A DNA stretch of 64,000 bases from assembly GCA_011800155.1 (NCBI GenBank), contig CM022377.1, positions 248,001 to 312,000 of the forward strand. The letters run 5' to 3'. The stretch comes from Flammulina velutipes. Lineage: Eukaryota; Basidiomycota; Agaricomycetes; Agaricales; Physalacriaceae. Positions 11,907 to 24,400 of this stretch are shown here, one piece after another (the first letter of the stretch is position 1; every line of letters starts with the position of its first letter). A model generated the notes under the pieces. That model was given only the letters and a program-made list of their open reading frames with translations, searched no databases and was not told the origin of the DNA. The translations under genes and the position numbers were made by a program.

Positions 11907-14754
11907 ATGATGTCGTGGAAAGGTACGTCTTCTCCATCGCCTACCGTTATTTGTTGCATAACTATTCCAGATCTCAATCAATTCTTCTCGTTGGAATGCA
12001 GCTCCGAAGACAACAAAGTCGCCTTTAAAACGCGCGATGATCCACTAGCCAAAAAGTGCCTGACCTCCTTGGTCGAGTCAATCTCCGAACAGATTGACAC
12101 TGAAGCAGAGAAACTCTTACAGTCATTTCCCCAGCCAGACGCGCCTCTTTCTGCGTGGAATATCAAATCTGAAAATGAGCTTTTCCCAGCGGACACCATG
12201 GAGAACTGTCGCGTACTCGACGAACTGCAAGTCCCGCCTCGCGTCAAGGACCGTCCCTATTCCGACTACAATAGACGAGAGACATGGGAATATCTGGCAA
12301 CCCGTCAGTCGCGTAATGCTGCCATTATTGTCCTCCATGCTTTGAACGCGCCGAGTCCATTTCAACACCTGCATACCCTTGTCTACCTCGCCCAACGGGC
12401 TCGTGTAACGTTCCACGTCTTGCTGAAAATCCCCACTCGCTTTCAACACGTGTCGACTGGAAACGAAGTACTTCCTGTGACTTCTTGTGCGTTTCTGCTA
12501 CTTAGTTAGCATTTCCACTGAGATCGCTCGTTTGTAGATGTGCTTCAGATGCCATACGGCTCCCCTTTGATGCAATACATCTTCCTAACAATCGCCCAAT
12601 ACATGTTTATCAACACCCTTGAAGCATTGAACGATGGTCCTACTTGCCTAGCCAACGGGTCTGCTCGTCAGATGGCCGCTTTCCCCTCTGGAAATGACGT
12701 CTGTTGGATCGCGACCGGCTTCGATGGGCAGTCAAAATACAATGATATTGATCCGAAATATCATAACTCCCCAGCCAACGACTGGTTCTTGGCGCGTCGT
12801 GATTCCGTCCACGGAGACTTTTGGTATGCTTCAACGGATGGAGAACGCAAGGAAAGAGACCCCAATGCAAGGGAAGAGTATAAGGCCCGCTGCCTTTCGG
12901 TCATTGTCGCCTGGTATGCGATAATGAAAGCCATGTCCGACAGAAACCGTGCTGTCGGTTTCCGCAGGGTTTTATTCGACAAATCAGATCTGGAGCGCTT
13001 AATTACGGATGTCTTTCTCTTGACATGGCCTTCTTTCACCGTTCCTTCTCCCCTTTCTAATCCGATGCGAGAAGTTGTACAAAGAATATCCTCGTTGGTC
13101 GATACCCAAGTGGAAACACGAGAATATCATCTCACCGATGCCAGCATCCTGCGTCCCACGCAACCTCTTTCATCGTTCTATAACCTGCCTTCTGAAATCC
13201 ATCTTCATATCCTCTCTTTGTTGTCGACCCAACAGCTACTCTGCTTGTCCCAGGTGTCCGTCTTTATGCATCTACTTTCCCTCCCATCTCTTTATATGGA
13301 TCCGCTCCAATATATCATATCTTCGAGCTCTATGTGGCCGGAAGAGGAAGGTACATCGGATGAAAAGACACTGCAGCGCATAGTTAAACTGCAGACCCTT
13401 CTTCTCTCCCGTGCTGACCTCCGGCGATGCGTGTGTTCTTTCCTTTCCCGGGCGGGGCCTCCACGGAATGGAGGCTATACTCGTTCAGAATTTTACGCTA
13501 TTCCTATCCTATGTCCTTTGGCAAATGGCTTGACCAACCTCAGGCACCTTACCTTGACGTTAGATTTTCCAACCTCCACTGCATTTCTGCCGCACTCTTT
13601 CCTTGCGCTTCGCATCGCTCTACGACAATACAACCAACTCGTGACACTTCATATCCTCATTCTCCCGTCCTTGAGCAGCCTAACACCAATCTTTCCTGGT
13701 CCACCTTCCGTAGATATTTCGAAATCACCGCGCTGGCCTCTTCGAAACCTTACCATCTTGACCTACGACCGTGCCGATGATTACAGATCTGTCGATGGAG
13801 GATTTCCTGTAACAGACCTTCTACAGTTCTTTGGTGCTGATGCCCTCACATCACTCACCCTTCGCTACCAAAACGACGTTGGCCCCTTTCAATCCTTCCC
13901 GATCTTCCCGAAAGTTCGTCGGTTGAACATTTCCTCTGCTGAAGATACAACTCCCACCAATCTGCAATCTGTTCTGCACAGTAGTTTCCCTTCCTTGGAA
14001 TATATTTCCATGGAATCCCCTCCCCACCATGGTGGCCCGCGCTTTACCGTCAATTTGGCATCATCCTCTCCTCTCCTACAATCGGTCAGGTTTTCAAACA
14101 ACTACCGGGTTGTCGAACTCCCACCGACAACAAGAAAGGTTGCCATGGATTGGGCGGATCTTCAAGACATCCTTGATATCGATAAAACCGTGTCGTTAAT
14201 CTCCGACGAAGTACTGGCTTTTAAAGTGTCTGTTTCGAAGATTTTGCAGAAGCCTCGCCTAGAAGTCGTTCGGGCAATGCCTGTCATGCGTCTTGTGCCC
14301 GTTATGTACCCCAGGATTCGCTCTCTCGAAATCTACGACAGTGGTCCTAATTCTCTGGAATCACAGGATGAGGTGGTACGTGATATGTTTAGCTTTTTGA
14401 AAAGTATCACTGACCGATGCGCCACAGGCTGAACACAAACTTTTATTAGCAGCATTGAACAACGTCTTTCCAAGGCTAGAAGTTCTCATCACATCCTTGT
14501 GCGACTTTAACAACCGTCCGCGTCGAGTCGACTTTCCCTTGGACGACGGGATCGATGAGATAGAGCATGGCTATGCTCTCGACGTGTTCAAACAATTTCC
14601 CTGTTTGAAGATGGCTTCGTTCACCGGACTTTCAACTCCTGAAGATCGGGACCTGCCGAATGTTAGTAGGCGTGTGTGGGCACGAAGTGGCGAGAGCGGT
14701 GTTGATGCACGGGTGGTAAGAGAGATAGACTTGCCGGACTATGTATTCCTATGA
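11907..14754 (+). CDS. F-box-like protein A with uncharacterised N-terminal module
   Basis: Exons 11907-11922, 11971-12486, 12538-14375 and 14428-14754 give 898 residues. The same four-exon structure, including the tiny first exon encoding MSWK, is found in paralogues B and C. Residues about 1-290 form a module shared by the three: DLNQFF start, the SDYNRRETWEYLA motif, a helical VLHALNAPSPF...LVYLAQRARV stretch, MPYGSPLMQYIFLTIAQYMF, and SNDWF/ARRDSVHGDFW-type motifs. An F-box-like helix set follows (FYNLPSEIHLHILSLLS), then a long leucine-rich-like region and a conserved tail (DDGIDEIEHGYALDVFKQFP). F-box proteins usually recruit substrates to SCF ubiquitin ligases; that role is inferred here. 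An alternative start is the second ATG at 11910, which matches the paralogues (MSWK). Confidence 0.8.
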
Positions 14755-15151
14755 TCAGTGCCAAAAGAAGTGAAGACGTGGTTCACTTACGATTATTTCA
14801 TTTACAAAACTCAGTCGACTGGAAGGAAGGTCATCAATATTAGCAATCTATGGGAGCAATAAATAGATCAATGTTTGTACGTTGCAGTAGGGGATCCCGC
14901 CGTGACGCGCCACAGCGTGGCGCTGTTTGGCCGTGCTTGGCGGCAGATTGCCTTGTAGCGTAGCTCATGTCATGCTCTCACATCCACCATCATTGAGCTC
15001 GAGGCCTGCGATTCCCTCTGAGTCAGTCTGAGCGGATCCCACTGCTCCAACGTTCGATCATATACTGATTCACCCTCGACCGAATGCTCACTTGCTAACT
15101 CAACCAACGCGGCGAGAACCTGTACTGCTGGTCCTTGGGAGACAACTTATA
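14755..15151. other. Intergenic; perfect hairpin at 14907-14923
   Basis: About 400 nt between F-box-like A and the decayed SET gene. It holds a perfect 7-bp inverted repeat with a 3-nt loop (GCGCCAC-AGC-GTGGCGC, 14907-14923). No coding frame is supported. The hairpin could be a transcript 3'-end structure, but there is no U-run after it. Confidence 0.4.
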
Positions 15152-17697
15152 ATGTTTTCGGAGGACATACTAAATACTTCTTCACGCGCGAACCAGGATA
15201 TCGTGACATCCACTTTGCAAGCTTCATGGAGAGAATTCGATGACTGGAGGCAAAAATACTATTCCCAACTCTTGGCACGGTTATGTGCGCCTTCTTGCTT
15301 TGAGGGCCCACCCTTTATATGCCCTTGGGATGCTGTGTCTCTTGCAAACACTATCAACGGAGATGTCGAACTCCAGCTTCTAGTGTCATTCCACATCTAC
15401 TACAACAACGCAATAGATTCGAATTCACGCACTCTTAGCCAGGAGGAGGTTATTGATATAGTACCATCATACTCATTCTCCGCTATTTCTCCATACGAAT
15501 CTTCTCCTCTGACCGACAGAAACGTATACTGCGGAGAGGAGCCAGAGTCACTGCCGTTCATACCGTTTTCAGACGACCCGGACTTCAACTATCTAGACTT
15601 TCTCCATGAGCATTATCCTGATGGCTCTTTTGGTTGGACTTGGAACATAATCAAGGATCCTAACTGTACGTTTTTTGTGCTGCTGACACTTATGCTAACC
15701 CATTTGACAGCGGAAATGGTTTTTCTACATGCTGCATGGCAGGTGTACAAACAATCTGTCTTTCGAAGAGATAGATAACGCTCACATCTTACCCAAGCTT
15801 GTCCTGCCTGGCGAAGACAAGAGGGTAGACCCTGGACTCCTGGTGATTAGTGCGCGAAGGTAATCGTCTCTACTCCTTAACATGCTCAGCTTAATAGTGT
15901 CCAGAAATTATCCTCCCTGGCCATGTTTCGAACCACCGCCTTTCAGAGATAATGATGCACTTGGTCAACTAGAGACCCAAGCCGAAGAGGTCATTGGCCT
16001 TTTTTGCAACAATTTGAATTGTATTTTGGGTTGGTGCCCGACAAGTCACCGTGAGTGCTCAATGCAAGTTACACTCACCAACACTGACCTCTTGTAGTCG
16101 AACCAACAACATTACCATGTCAGAGTCCAGCCACCGTTCCTAGTCATCGGTACTTTTCTCTGTATGAGCCTTGCGGGAAAGGTTGCTTCCGTTTCAGCGA
16201 CGCCCGCGACGACGAGGTATCTACCTGTTGCATTCAGAATTGTGTGCATCTCACCAAATGAACCAGCGAGATGCAAGATGGAATGACAACGAGCTCTTAA
16301 TGTTTGAGCAATGCCTATGAGTGTTACCTGATGCCGCACCGTGCAATCTGGCGCGATTATATCAAAAGCCATGTCGGGAGGTAATCGCTACACTACATAT
16401 TTGAGCCTATTAGCGCGCTGACACTGTGCAAGGTGTTTTCTCAACGGCGGAGATTAATTCCAGACTCAAACATACAAGGTCACCCCAAGCATTCAACGAA
16501 AGGGCGGCGGAAGAATAGCTTGAATATCTTAGATGACAGCCATGCACGAGATTTGGCTAATTGGGTCCCCGATGAGCCTTGCTTTCACCCGGGCAAATCT
16601 TGTGAGGAGGCAGGGGATGTATGTGCTTGTGTTGCAAACTTCGCATACTGCCAAGCTGCGTGCCGCTGTGGAATCTTTCCATGTAAGTCTTCAAGTTTAG
16701 CCGAAATGCTAGTGATCCAACCAACTGTGTCGCGACTAACACGAGTGTTTCCTTCAGGTCGGCGACGCCAAAAAGGATGCAAGTGCCAAAAGACAGACTG
16801 CCAGAAGGCCCAGTGCTCGTGTTACAAAGCCTCTAGAGAATGTGACCCTACTGTTTGTCGAAGTTGCGGTCAGTCCGGGTAAGTTTCTGGGTGTATTATA
16901 ATAATAAAAAGCTTACATCAGTGGTTCGTTAGTCAGTGCTGTATCCCCTTGTCACAATAGAATGATTGACACTTGACTTTCACATGTATAGGCGTCGAAC
17001 AAGGTACATGTGCCAATAGATCTCTCCAGCGAGGGACATGGAAGGTTGGTCCTATCGTTTTGCAACGAGAAAGAAGGTTAACTGGAGTCCACTGCAGAGT
17101 TTGGAAGTGAAAGAGAGCCAGTGGGGTAGAGGCACATTTTCTCGGGAGGATATTCCCATGAAAACCTTCATTTCTGGTATATCTTGAGCAGTTCAGGATG
17201 TCAAGAGACTGATGTGATGTAGAGTATATCGGAGATATCCTCCTTCTTCAGACTGCTGTTACACGATTGTAAGGATTTTTCCTCATTGTGTAGACTATTC
17301 ACAACGGTACTGTAGCGAACTCTCCATCCATCGGGAACGAAATTATTTTTTTCATCCAGAAAAGAACTCACATGTTCTTGATAGCACATTTGTTGGGAAT
17401 GAGACAAGATATATTAATCACGGTGCGGATGAGGCAAACTGTGAGGCACGGAGTATGTCTATCTTTATACGCGCATTGCGCCACCTTTGCCCTGATCGAC
17501 GAACTGACACTGTTAACAATGTTTGGTGAATGGAGAGTACCGCGTCGGCTTTTGGGCCAGTGAGTTTTTCTCTTTCCTACTGTTTGTTCTTACTCCAATT
17601 CTTTTTCAAAGAGAAGGATATTGCTGAGGGTGACGAGTTATTATTTGATTACGGGGAGGATTTCTTCATGGAAGGGAGAAATGATATTCAAAAATGA
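15152..17697 (+). pseudogene. Decayed E(z)-type CXC-SET methyltransferase gene (copy 1)
   Basis: Paralogue of the intact gene at 42836-45403. Recognisable parts, in order: N-terminal SPYESSPLTDRNVYCG motif, CNNLNCILGWCPTSH zinc-binding segment, EPCGKGC, a SANT-like segment (RWNDNELL), a full CXC domain (16600-16880: CACV, CRCGIFPC, GCKCQKTDCQKAQCSC, RECDP, CRSCG), then SET pieces (SQWGRGTFS, EYIGD, DSTFVGNETRYINHG, GDELLFDYGEDFF) to a stop at 17697. At least three lesions relative to copy 2: a net 5-nt deletion near 15743-15760 that shifts the frame before LSFEEID; an in-frame TGA at 16318-16320 inside the SANT-like helix; and loss of the splice acceptor before the LVNGE strand near 17517-17521 (aacaatg where copy 2 has acag|tg). 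The CXC and distal SET exons remain readable, so decay looks recent. Confidence 0.85.
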
Positions 17698-17904
17698 AAG
17701 GAAAGAAACAGTCTACGAAGCCTGCACGGATTTACGAGGATGTAAAGAATATGGTTTTCTTGGGCGCCACAATCAGAACGTTCTTGCCACAGAGAGGCAA
17801 TCAATGTCGAAAGCTGATTTCTTTATGTTACTTTCATACTCATATGTTCATGTGTGGTATAATATTATAGGTTGGTATGTAGTTTAACTGTGAGAATAGA
17901 TATA

Positions 17905-20151
17905 TTAAGCCCCCACCGCTACTTCGTGTTTCTCGTCAAGGCTGGTGGATGCAGCTTTGATAGGCATCCCCTTCTCCGAATCCACCGGCACCTCCTTCGC
18001 ATCATTGTTCATCATCCCCCAGATCTTCTCCGTGTCACTATGAAGTGGTAGATCTCTCATCATGCAGAAGCCAAGGAATCCCACCACACAAGTTACTTCC
18101 ATAACGATCCACACCCGATGCATGCTGTCCTGGAACGCCTGTCGAACCTCGATTTGCAGCGGTAGAGGCATGGAAGGGATACGTGGGATTATCGTGAACG
18201 CGATCTGCACGCCGGAAGGTACACCCTGTAGAACACTCGAGGGCAAGTGACGGCGAAGTCCATCTTGAAGAAGGTTGCCAGTGAGTGCAATACCCCACGC
18301 CTGCGAGAATGTCCGGAAGTAGGTGATGAGCGTCATGGCAGCAGCGTTCTGAGATGCGTCCAATGGCGACAGGATTGTGAACTAGGCGGCCTGTAAGTAT
18401 CGAACTGAAAATAAAAGGATGGGATATGTACCGTCGTCGCATACAAAAATCCAACACCAACACCCGTGATGACTTCAAACACGATAATAACAGCCACATG
18501 GATGGTCGGATCCATGTATATGAACAGGCCCATGCCCAGCGTGATGCAGCACCAGCCGACGAAGTTCTGCACGCACCCATTAGTCAAGTATTCATAATAG
18601 AGGGCTAAGACACATACCACGAGGCAATAACGCTTGGTCTTTGTTACAATAAGCCCAATGAGCGCCTGCGCAAGAGCAGTCGGCGGAATCGTGCCCCCGA
18701 TAGGTACGAAATATAGATCCGACGTGGCGAGACCAACGGCCTTGAACCAAGCTGGTCTATCAAGTTTCAGCAAATGACGCTAAAGCATACAAAGAAGCCC
18801 ACAAATAGTCTAGAATGCATTAGTATGAGCAAGATTCGAGCGGAATATACTCACATCCGACCGAGATGGCAATGATACCATGTATAAACGTTGCAACGCA
18901 GCTAGAAACGTCATTAATCGATTGCACTCCCAGTCCACTAATATCTGACGTACCCGAAGAAGCCATCACGATTGAAGAGAATATGCATTGGAATCTGTGC
19001 TCGGATGTTAGTACTGATAGGACCATTGGCAGTCAATAGAAATCATATCATACCGTCGGTCGCGTAGCCCATTTCGCTTCGTATAGCACGAAGACTGCCA
19101 GACCCACGATGCCAGCGATGAGCGTTGTGAGAACGTTGACGGAGGCCCAAGAGTATCGAATTCCTCCCCATGTTAAGCCGATCGTACAGGAAAAAGTCGA
19201 AGTGATAACCAAAAAGTTCCCGCTGCAATGGTTCAGCTGAGGTAAGACATGCGCTGGACAGAGGCCTTACATCCAATCTATTTCCTTCAGTTTACTTGAT
19301 ATATTTCCTTTGGGCGCCGATAAACGGAGGAGATACATGACGAGAATGAACATGACAAGACATATAGGAAGGTTGATGTCTGCAAAGAACGAGTTGGTGA
19401 ACTCAGAGATCATGCATGAGATGCACGAGAACAGACTGACAGAACAACCAGCGCCATCTTGTGTCTCTTAACACCCCGGCAATGGCTGGCCCGATCACAG
19501 AGCCGATGGTCAACATGCTGAAGACCTGATTAGGCGTGCATTCATAGACAATTTGGCCTTGGATACACTCACATAGCAAGCGTACCGTTGAAGGTTCCAC
19601 GCTCGATCAAAGGAACCAAGTCGGCGACGACGATATATGGCAACGATTGAACCACGCCACCTCCGGCTCCTTGGATTACTATGCTAGATCATCAGGAGGG
19701 AAAGAGTGCGCGGTCAAGGCAGACGTACCCCTTCCAAACATTAGAATAAGAATACTCGTCGCTGAGCCCGAAATGGCTGAGCCAACTGCGAGTACCACGA
19801 TGGCGCCGAGGAGTACGGGCCGCCTCCCAAATACTTGGGCCAGATTGCCGCCGAGTGTGAGAAAGGCTGAGGATGACAGTGCGTATGCAGAGCCAACACA
19901 AGTAAAATCGGAGCCGTTTAGGTCCTGGACGATTGCAGGTGAAACCGTGGCCACGCCTCCCTACAACAACCTGTTAACTGATAGGATCAGCAAGCATGAA
20001 TGGACATAGCACGTACGAGGTCGAGACCTGACAGCAGCATAGTCAAGCAAAGAGCGCCGTAGAGCATCCAGAAGCGGCGGTCTCGCTTGGGCGCATCGTT
20101 AGTGCCAGTGATAGTTCTCTCGTCGTCTCTTGCCGATTCGGATGACTCCAT
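17905..20151 (-). CDS. MFS drug/H+ antiporter (DHA2-type, 14-TM)
   Basis: Plasma-membrane proton antiporter of the DHA2 branch, which in fungi exports toxic compounds or secondary metabolites. ATG at 20151 (MESSESARDDERTITG) with a polar cytosolic N-terminus, then the first helix (FWMLYGALCLTMLLSGLDL). Exons then give ATVSPAIVQDLNGSDFT, VFGRRPVLLGAI (the loop 2-3 motif A region), the QGAGGGVVQSLPYIVVADL segment and the antiporter motif C in GSVIGPAIAGVLRDTRWRW. It is divided by many short introns to a stop at 17905. The C-terminal tail is hydrophilic and ends KHEVAVGA. No biosynthetic cluster is evident beside it. Individual exon borders were only partly resolved; family call is firm, substrate unknown. 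Confidence 0.88.
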
Positions 20152-21454
20152 TGTAGGAGTTGGCCACTATGACCATTGGAAAACGTTTGCCTTATAGCAA
20201 GATTCGCGTTCGCTGGGGTTCCCATATCCACTCAGAAGCAGGAGCAGGAGATAGAGCAAAGAGAAGGTCTGTGCACCACAACCACCCTTTGCACGCGATG
20301 GGACAGAAATAGACCGTGCTAGTCATTGACGGCGACTCCAGTCGGGTAAGACGATAGAATTTTGGAGGAAGAACGGAGCAAGATTAGGTGCACATTGGGA
20401 TTTGCGTCTTGTAGTTGGTGGTCATTGTCAAAGGTTTGCGGAGAATCGTCGGGAATACTGTTTTTCAACCAACTCGGAAACCGCCGAAATTACCACGGCA
20501 CATTTGTTTCTTGTCTACTGATTTTATTTGCGCATCTCTGCCAGTCGCAATCGTTACATAGTATGATAGAGATGCTTGTATCTATGATAGATTCTATAGA
20601 TCCTCCCTCAATGTCTTCCGGAAGGAAGAAGACCAGTAACTTGCTCCATGGCCGTGTTTTGAATCGTTGCGCCAGAATGCCTTAGCACAGATGCGAGCTA
20701 AATATTGCAGCGGTAGAACTGATCAATGTGATGACGGCTCAAGACTATCATTTCCCGGTGCTACAAAGCAACCCGAAATAAAGTCTCGACGTCAGAGCAC
20801 CACCTTGCGACTAGTAAGTTGGGTCTTATCGAGTTTAGCTTTTATGGAGCTCAATTGGGTAGCACGAACATCTCACCACGCATGGTTCCTCAATCGGACC
20901 TTCTATCGACACGACTCTATCTTACATGAGCTTCTATGCCCTTGTTTACGGCCGCGAGCTGCGCCGTATAGTACGTGGTATTCTCCGATGGCGCCCTCTG
21001 GAATGACGCTACAGTTATTGATTGACTGGTTGATTCGCTCTAACCCCTCGTTCTAATCTACGATCTGTACAGGTCGTTCATTTGAATTGCGCCTCATAAT
21101 TTTCATTCTTCGACTCATAAGTAGCTTCAAGATTAAAGAGCTTATATACAGCTGTGTGGTGTATGCTGTTCTCACTTATTGGCCGCTAGACTCGATGTCG
21201 AACAATTCAAATGTGAATGGATGGTAAAGCTACCGTGAGGCCAGTAGCAACAATTTTAGTTTTCTTACGAGGGTCTCATTGTAAAGAACGCGCATTGGCC
21301 TGAATCCAGTTCATCGTTGGCGAGGAGGTGATTTCCCAAAACGGTATGTGGCTTACATCAGCCGAAATTTCAACGGACCCGTCTTTGCAAGTCACTCTCC
21401 TGCACCGACGTCGTCGACGACTGGGACGCCGACTTTTACGACGACGCCAACAAA
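20152..21454. other. Gene-free interval between MFS gene and BRR2
   Basis: About 1.3 kb separating two divergent genes. The frames present are short and lack motifs or splice-consistent extensions. It should contain the promoters of the transporter and of BRR2; no clear elements were identified. Confidence 0.5.
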
Positions 21455-24400
21455 ATGTCCGGCCCTCAGAAGCCCAACCTATCCCAATACAACTATGGCA
21501 ACATCTCGTCTTTAGTGTTGACGGCAGATCGTTCTGCTTTGCCACGACGAGACAAGGAGCCAGATGGTGCGCCGACTTCACTGGCTGGACGCATCGACCC
21601 ACGCGAAATGGGCTCTCGAGCATTCCGAGAGGCGCCAAAGGATGTTCAGAAGAAGAAGAAAAAGGCGGTAGAACGACAGGACGCATCGGAAAAGCCGAAA
21701 CGGAAAGCGGACGCGGCCACCTTTGGCTTCTCGGACATTATCGAAGCAACCCAGGACGTCGAAGGCTTGACCTATCGCCCGCGTACTGCAGAGACGCGCG
21801 ACGTCTACGTGCTCATTCTCTCGGCTGTGCACAGCGCGCTCGGAGACCAGGCGCAGGATGTTGTGCGAAGTGCGGCGGACACAGTTCTGGAGACGTTGAA
21901 GAGCGAGATCAAGGACTTTGACAAGAAGAAGGAGATTGAGGAGGTGGTTGGGAGCATCACTGGCGAGCAGTTCGCTCAGCTCGTTAGCTTGTCGAAAAAG
22001 ATTACGGACTTTGGCGCAGAGGACGAGACGATGGCGGACCCCGACAGAGAGCGAAAAGACGCGGAGATTGACGACGGGGCTGGTGTCGCTGTCGTGTTTG
22101 GGGAGGAAGAGGACGAGGAAGAAGAGGAAGAAGGGTTTGAGATCGGGGAGGACGGCGACGACGACGATGAGGAAGACGAGGACGCCAATGGCGAGCAGGG
22201 CGGGCCCGCTCCCGACGACGACGGTGACGAGTCGCTCGTCATTGGTGGAGAATCATCACAGTCACAACCAAAGGCCGACAAGGACATCGTCTCTCCCCAT
22301 GCCATCGACGGTTTCTGGGTTCAGCGCCAAGTTGCCGAAGTGTACCCCGACGCTGTGACCGCGGCCGACAAAGCCGCCTCTGTCCTGTCCATACTCGGCT
22401 CCGAATCCAGCCTGCGCGACTGCGAAAACCAACTTATGGAACTTTTTGACTATCAATCCTTCCACATCACCACTAAATTCCTCAAAAATCGCGATGTCAT
22501 TGTCTGGTGTACCAAGCTCATTCGTAGCGACGCAGAAGAGCGCGTCAACGTCGAGGTCGCAATGCGGGAGAAGGGAGTTGGCTGGATTTTACGCGAACTT
22601 GCTGGCGACCGTCAGACAAGGGCAACGCGCCAGTCTGATGCCATGGACGTCGACGAGCAGAAGCCGCAGGTCCCGAAGACTGGTACGGTTGCCCCAGGTT
22701 CAACAGTCCAGCCCAAACGCACTGTCGATTTGGAGGCGATGGCGTTCAGCCAGGGCGGCCACCTCATGTCCAACAAAAAGTGCAAGCTTCCGGAGGGCTC
22801 GTTCAAGCGCGCGAAGAAAGGTTACGAGGAGATCCATGTTCCTGCCCCCAAGAAGAAGAGTGGCGAACAGGATGCGCTTGTGCCAATTTCCGATTTGCCT
22901 GAATGGGCGCGTCCCGCATTCGACCAGAATGTCAAGACACTCAATCGCGTGCAAAGCAAGCTGTACCCTGTCGCCTTTGGAACCGACGAGCCTCTTCTCC
23001 TTTGCGCGCCTACCGGTGCAGGCAAGGTTTGTCCAATTTTCTCATCTATCATCATAATTTGACCTTTCCCTAGACTAATGTCGCATTACTTACTATTCTC
23101 AACGAGCTTAGCCACCATCGAAACGAAGTTACTGGTGAATTCGATCTTGACTCTTTCAAGATCATCTACATCGCGCCCATGAAAGCTCTGGTTCAAGAGA
23201 TGGTCGGAAACTTCGAGTCCCGCCTCAGGCCCTTCGGTGTCAAAGTCGGGGAGCTTACTGGTGATTCGCAAATGACCAAACAGCAAATCGCCGAGACTCA
23301 AATCATCGTCACCACTCCTGAAAAATACGACGTCGTCACCCGCAAGAACACCGAAACGAGCTACTTCAACCTCGTTCGTCTTATCATCATCGATGAAATT
23401 CATCTCCTGCATGACGACCGTGGACCCGTCCTGGAGAGCATCGTCGCTCGCACAATTCGTCGTTTCGAACAGACAAACGAGTATGTACGTCTCGTCGGAT
23501 TATCTGCCACCCTTCCCAATTACCAGGATGTCGCCACGTTCCTCCGCGTTGACGAGTCGAAAGGCTTGTTCTACTTCGATGCCACTTATCGTCCTTGCGG
23601 TCTCCAACAACAATTTATCGGCATTACGGAGAAGAAGGCCATAAAACGTTATCAGGTCACGAACGAAGTTTGCTACGAAAAGGTGCTAGACCAAGCAGGG
23701 AAGAACCAAACTCTGGTTTTCGTACATTCTCGCAAGGAGACGGCAAAGACGGCCAAATTCTTGCGGGACATGGCGATGGAGAAGGAGACCATCACGCAGT
23801 TTGTGAAGGCAGATGGCGCGACGCGGGAGATTCTCCAAGGGGAGGCAGCCAACGTGAAGGACAGCAACCTCCGAGACCTAATGCCTTTTGGTTTCGGAAT
23901 CCATCATGCTGGTATGACGAGAGACGATCGTGGGTTGGTGGAAGCACTCTTCGCAGATGGCTCTCTGCAAGTTCTGGTCTGCACAGCGACGTTGGCTTGG
24001 GGTGTCAACTTACCCGCTCATACCGTCATCATCAAGGGCACGCAGATCTATAACCCGGAGAAGGGGCGATGGGTGGAGCTTTCTTCGCAGGATGTTCTCC
24101 AGATGCTCGGTCGTGCTGGTCGTCCACAGTACGACACGTATGGAGAAGGTATCATCATCACCAACCACTCGGAGCTCCAGTACTATCTCAGTCTACTCAA
24201 TCAGCAGTTGCCTATCGAGTCGCAGTTCGTGTCCAAACTGGCTGACAATCTGAACGCCGAGATCGTGTTGGGTACGATTCGCAACCGGGACGAGGCGGTA
24301 CAGTGGTTAGGGTACACTTACCTGTAGGTTTCCTCTCTCCCTTATTTTGGTCAGTTGACTAACTTTCTCTTAGATATGTTCGAATGCTAAAATCGCCAGC

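Noticed and set aside
20667..21056. 129-codon plus-strand frame upstream of BRR2
   Set aside because: No motif, no flanking splice-consistent exons, poor codon flow; likely chance.
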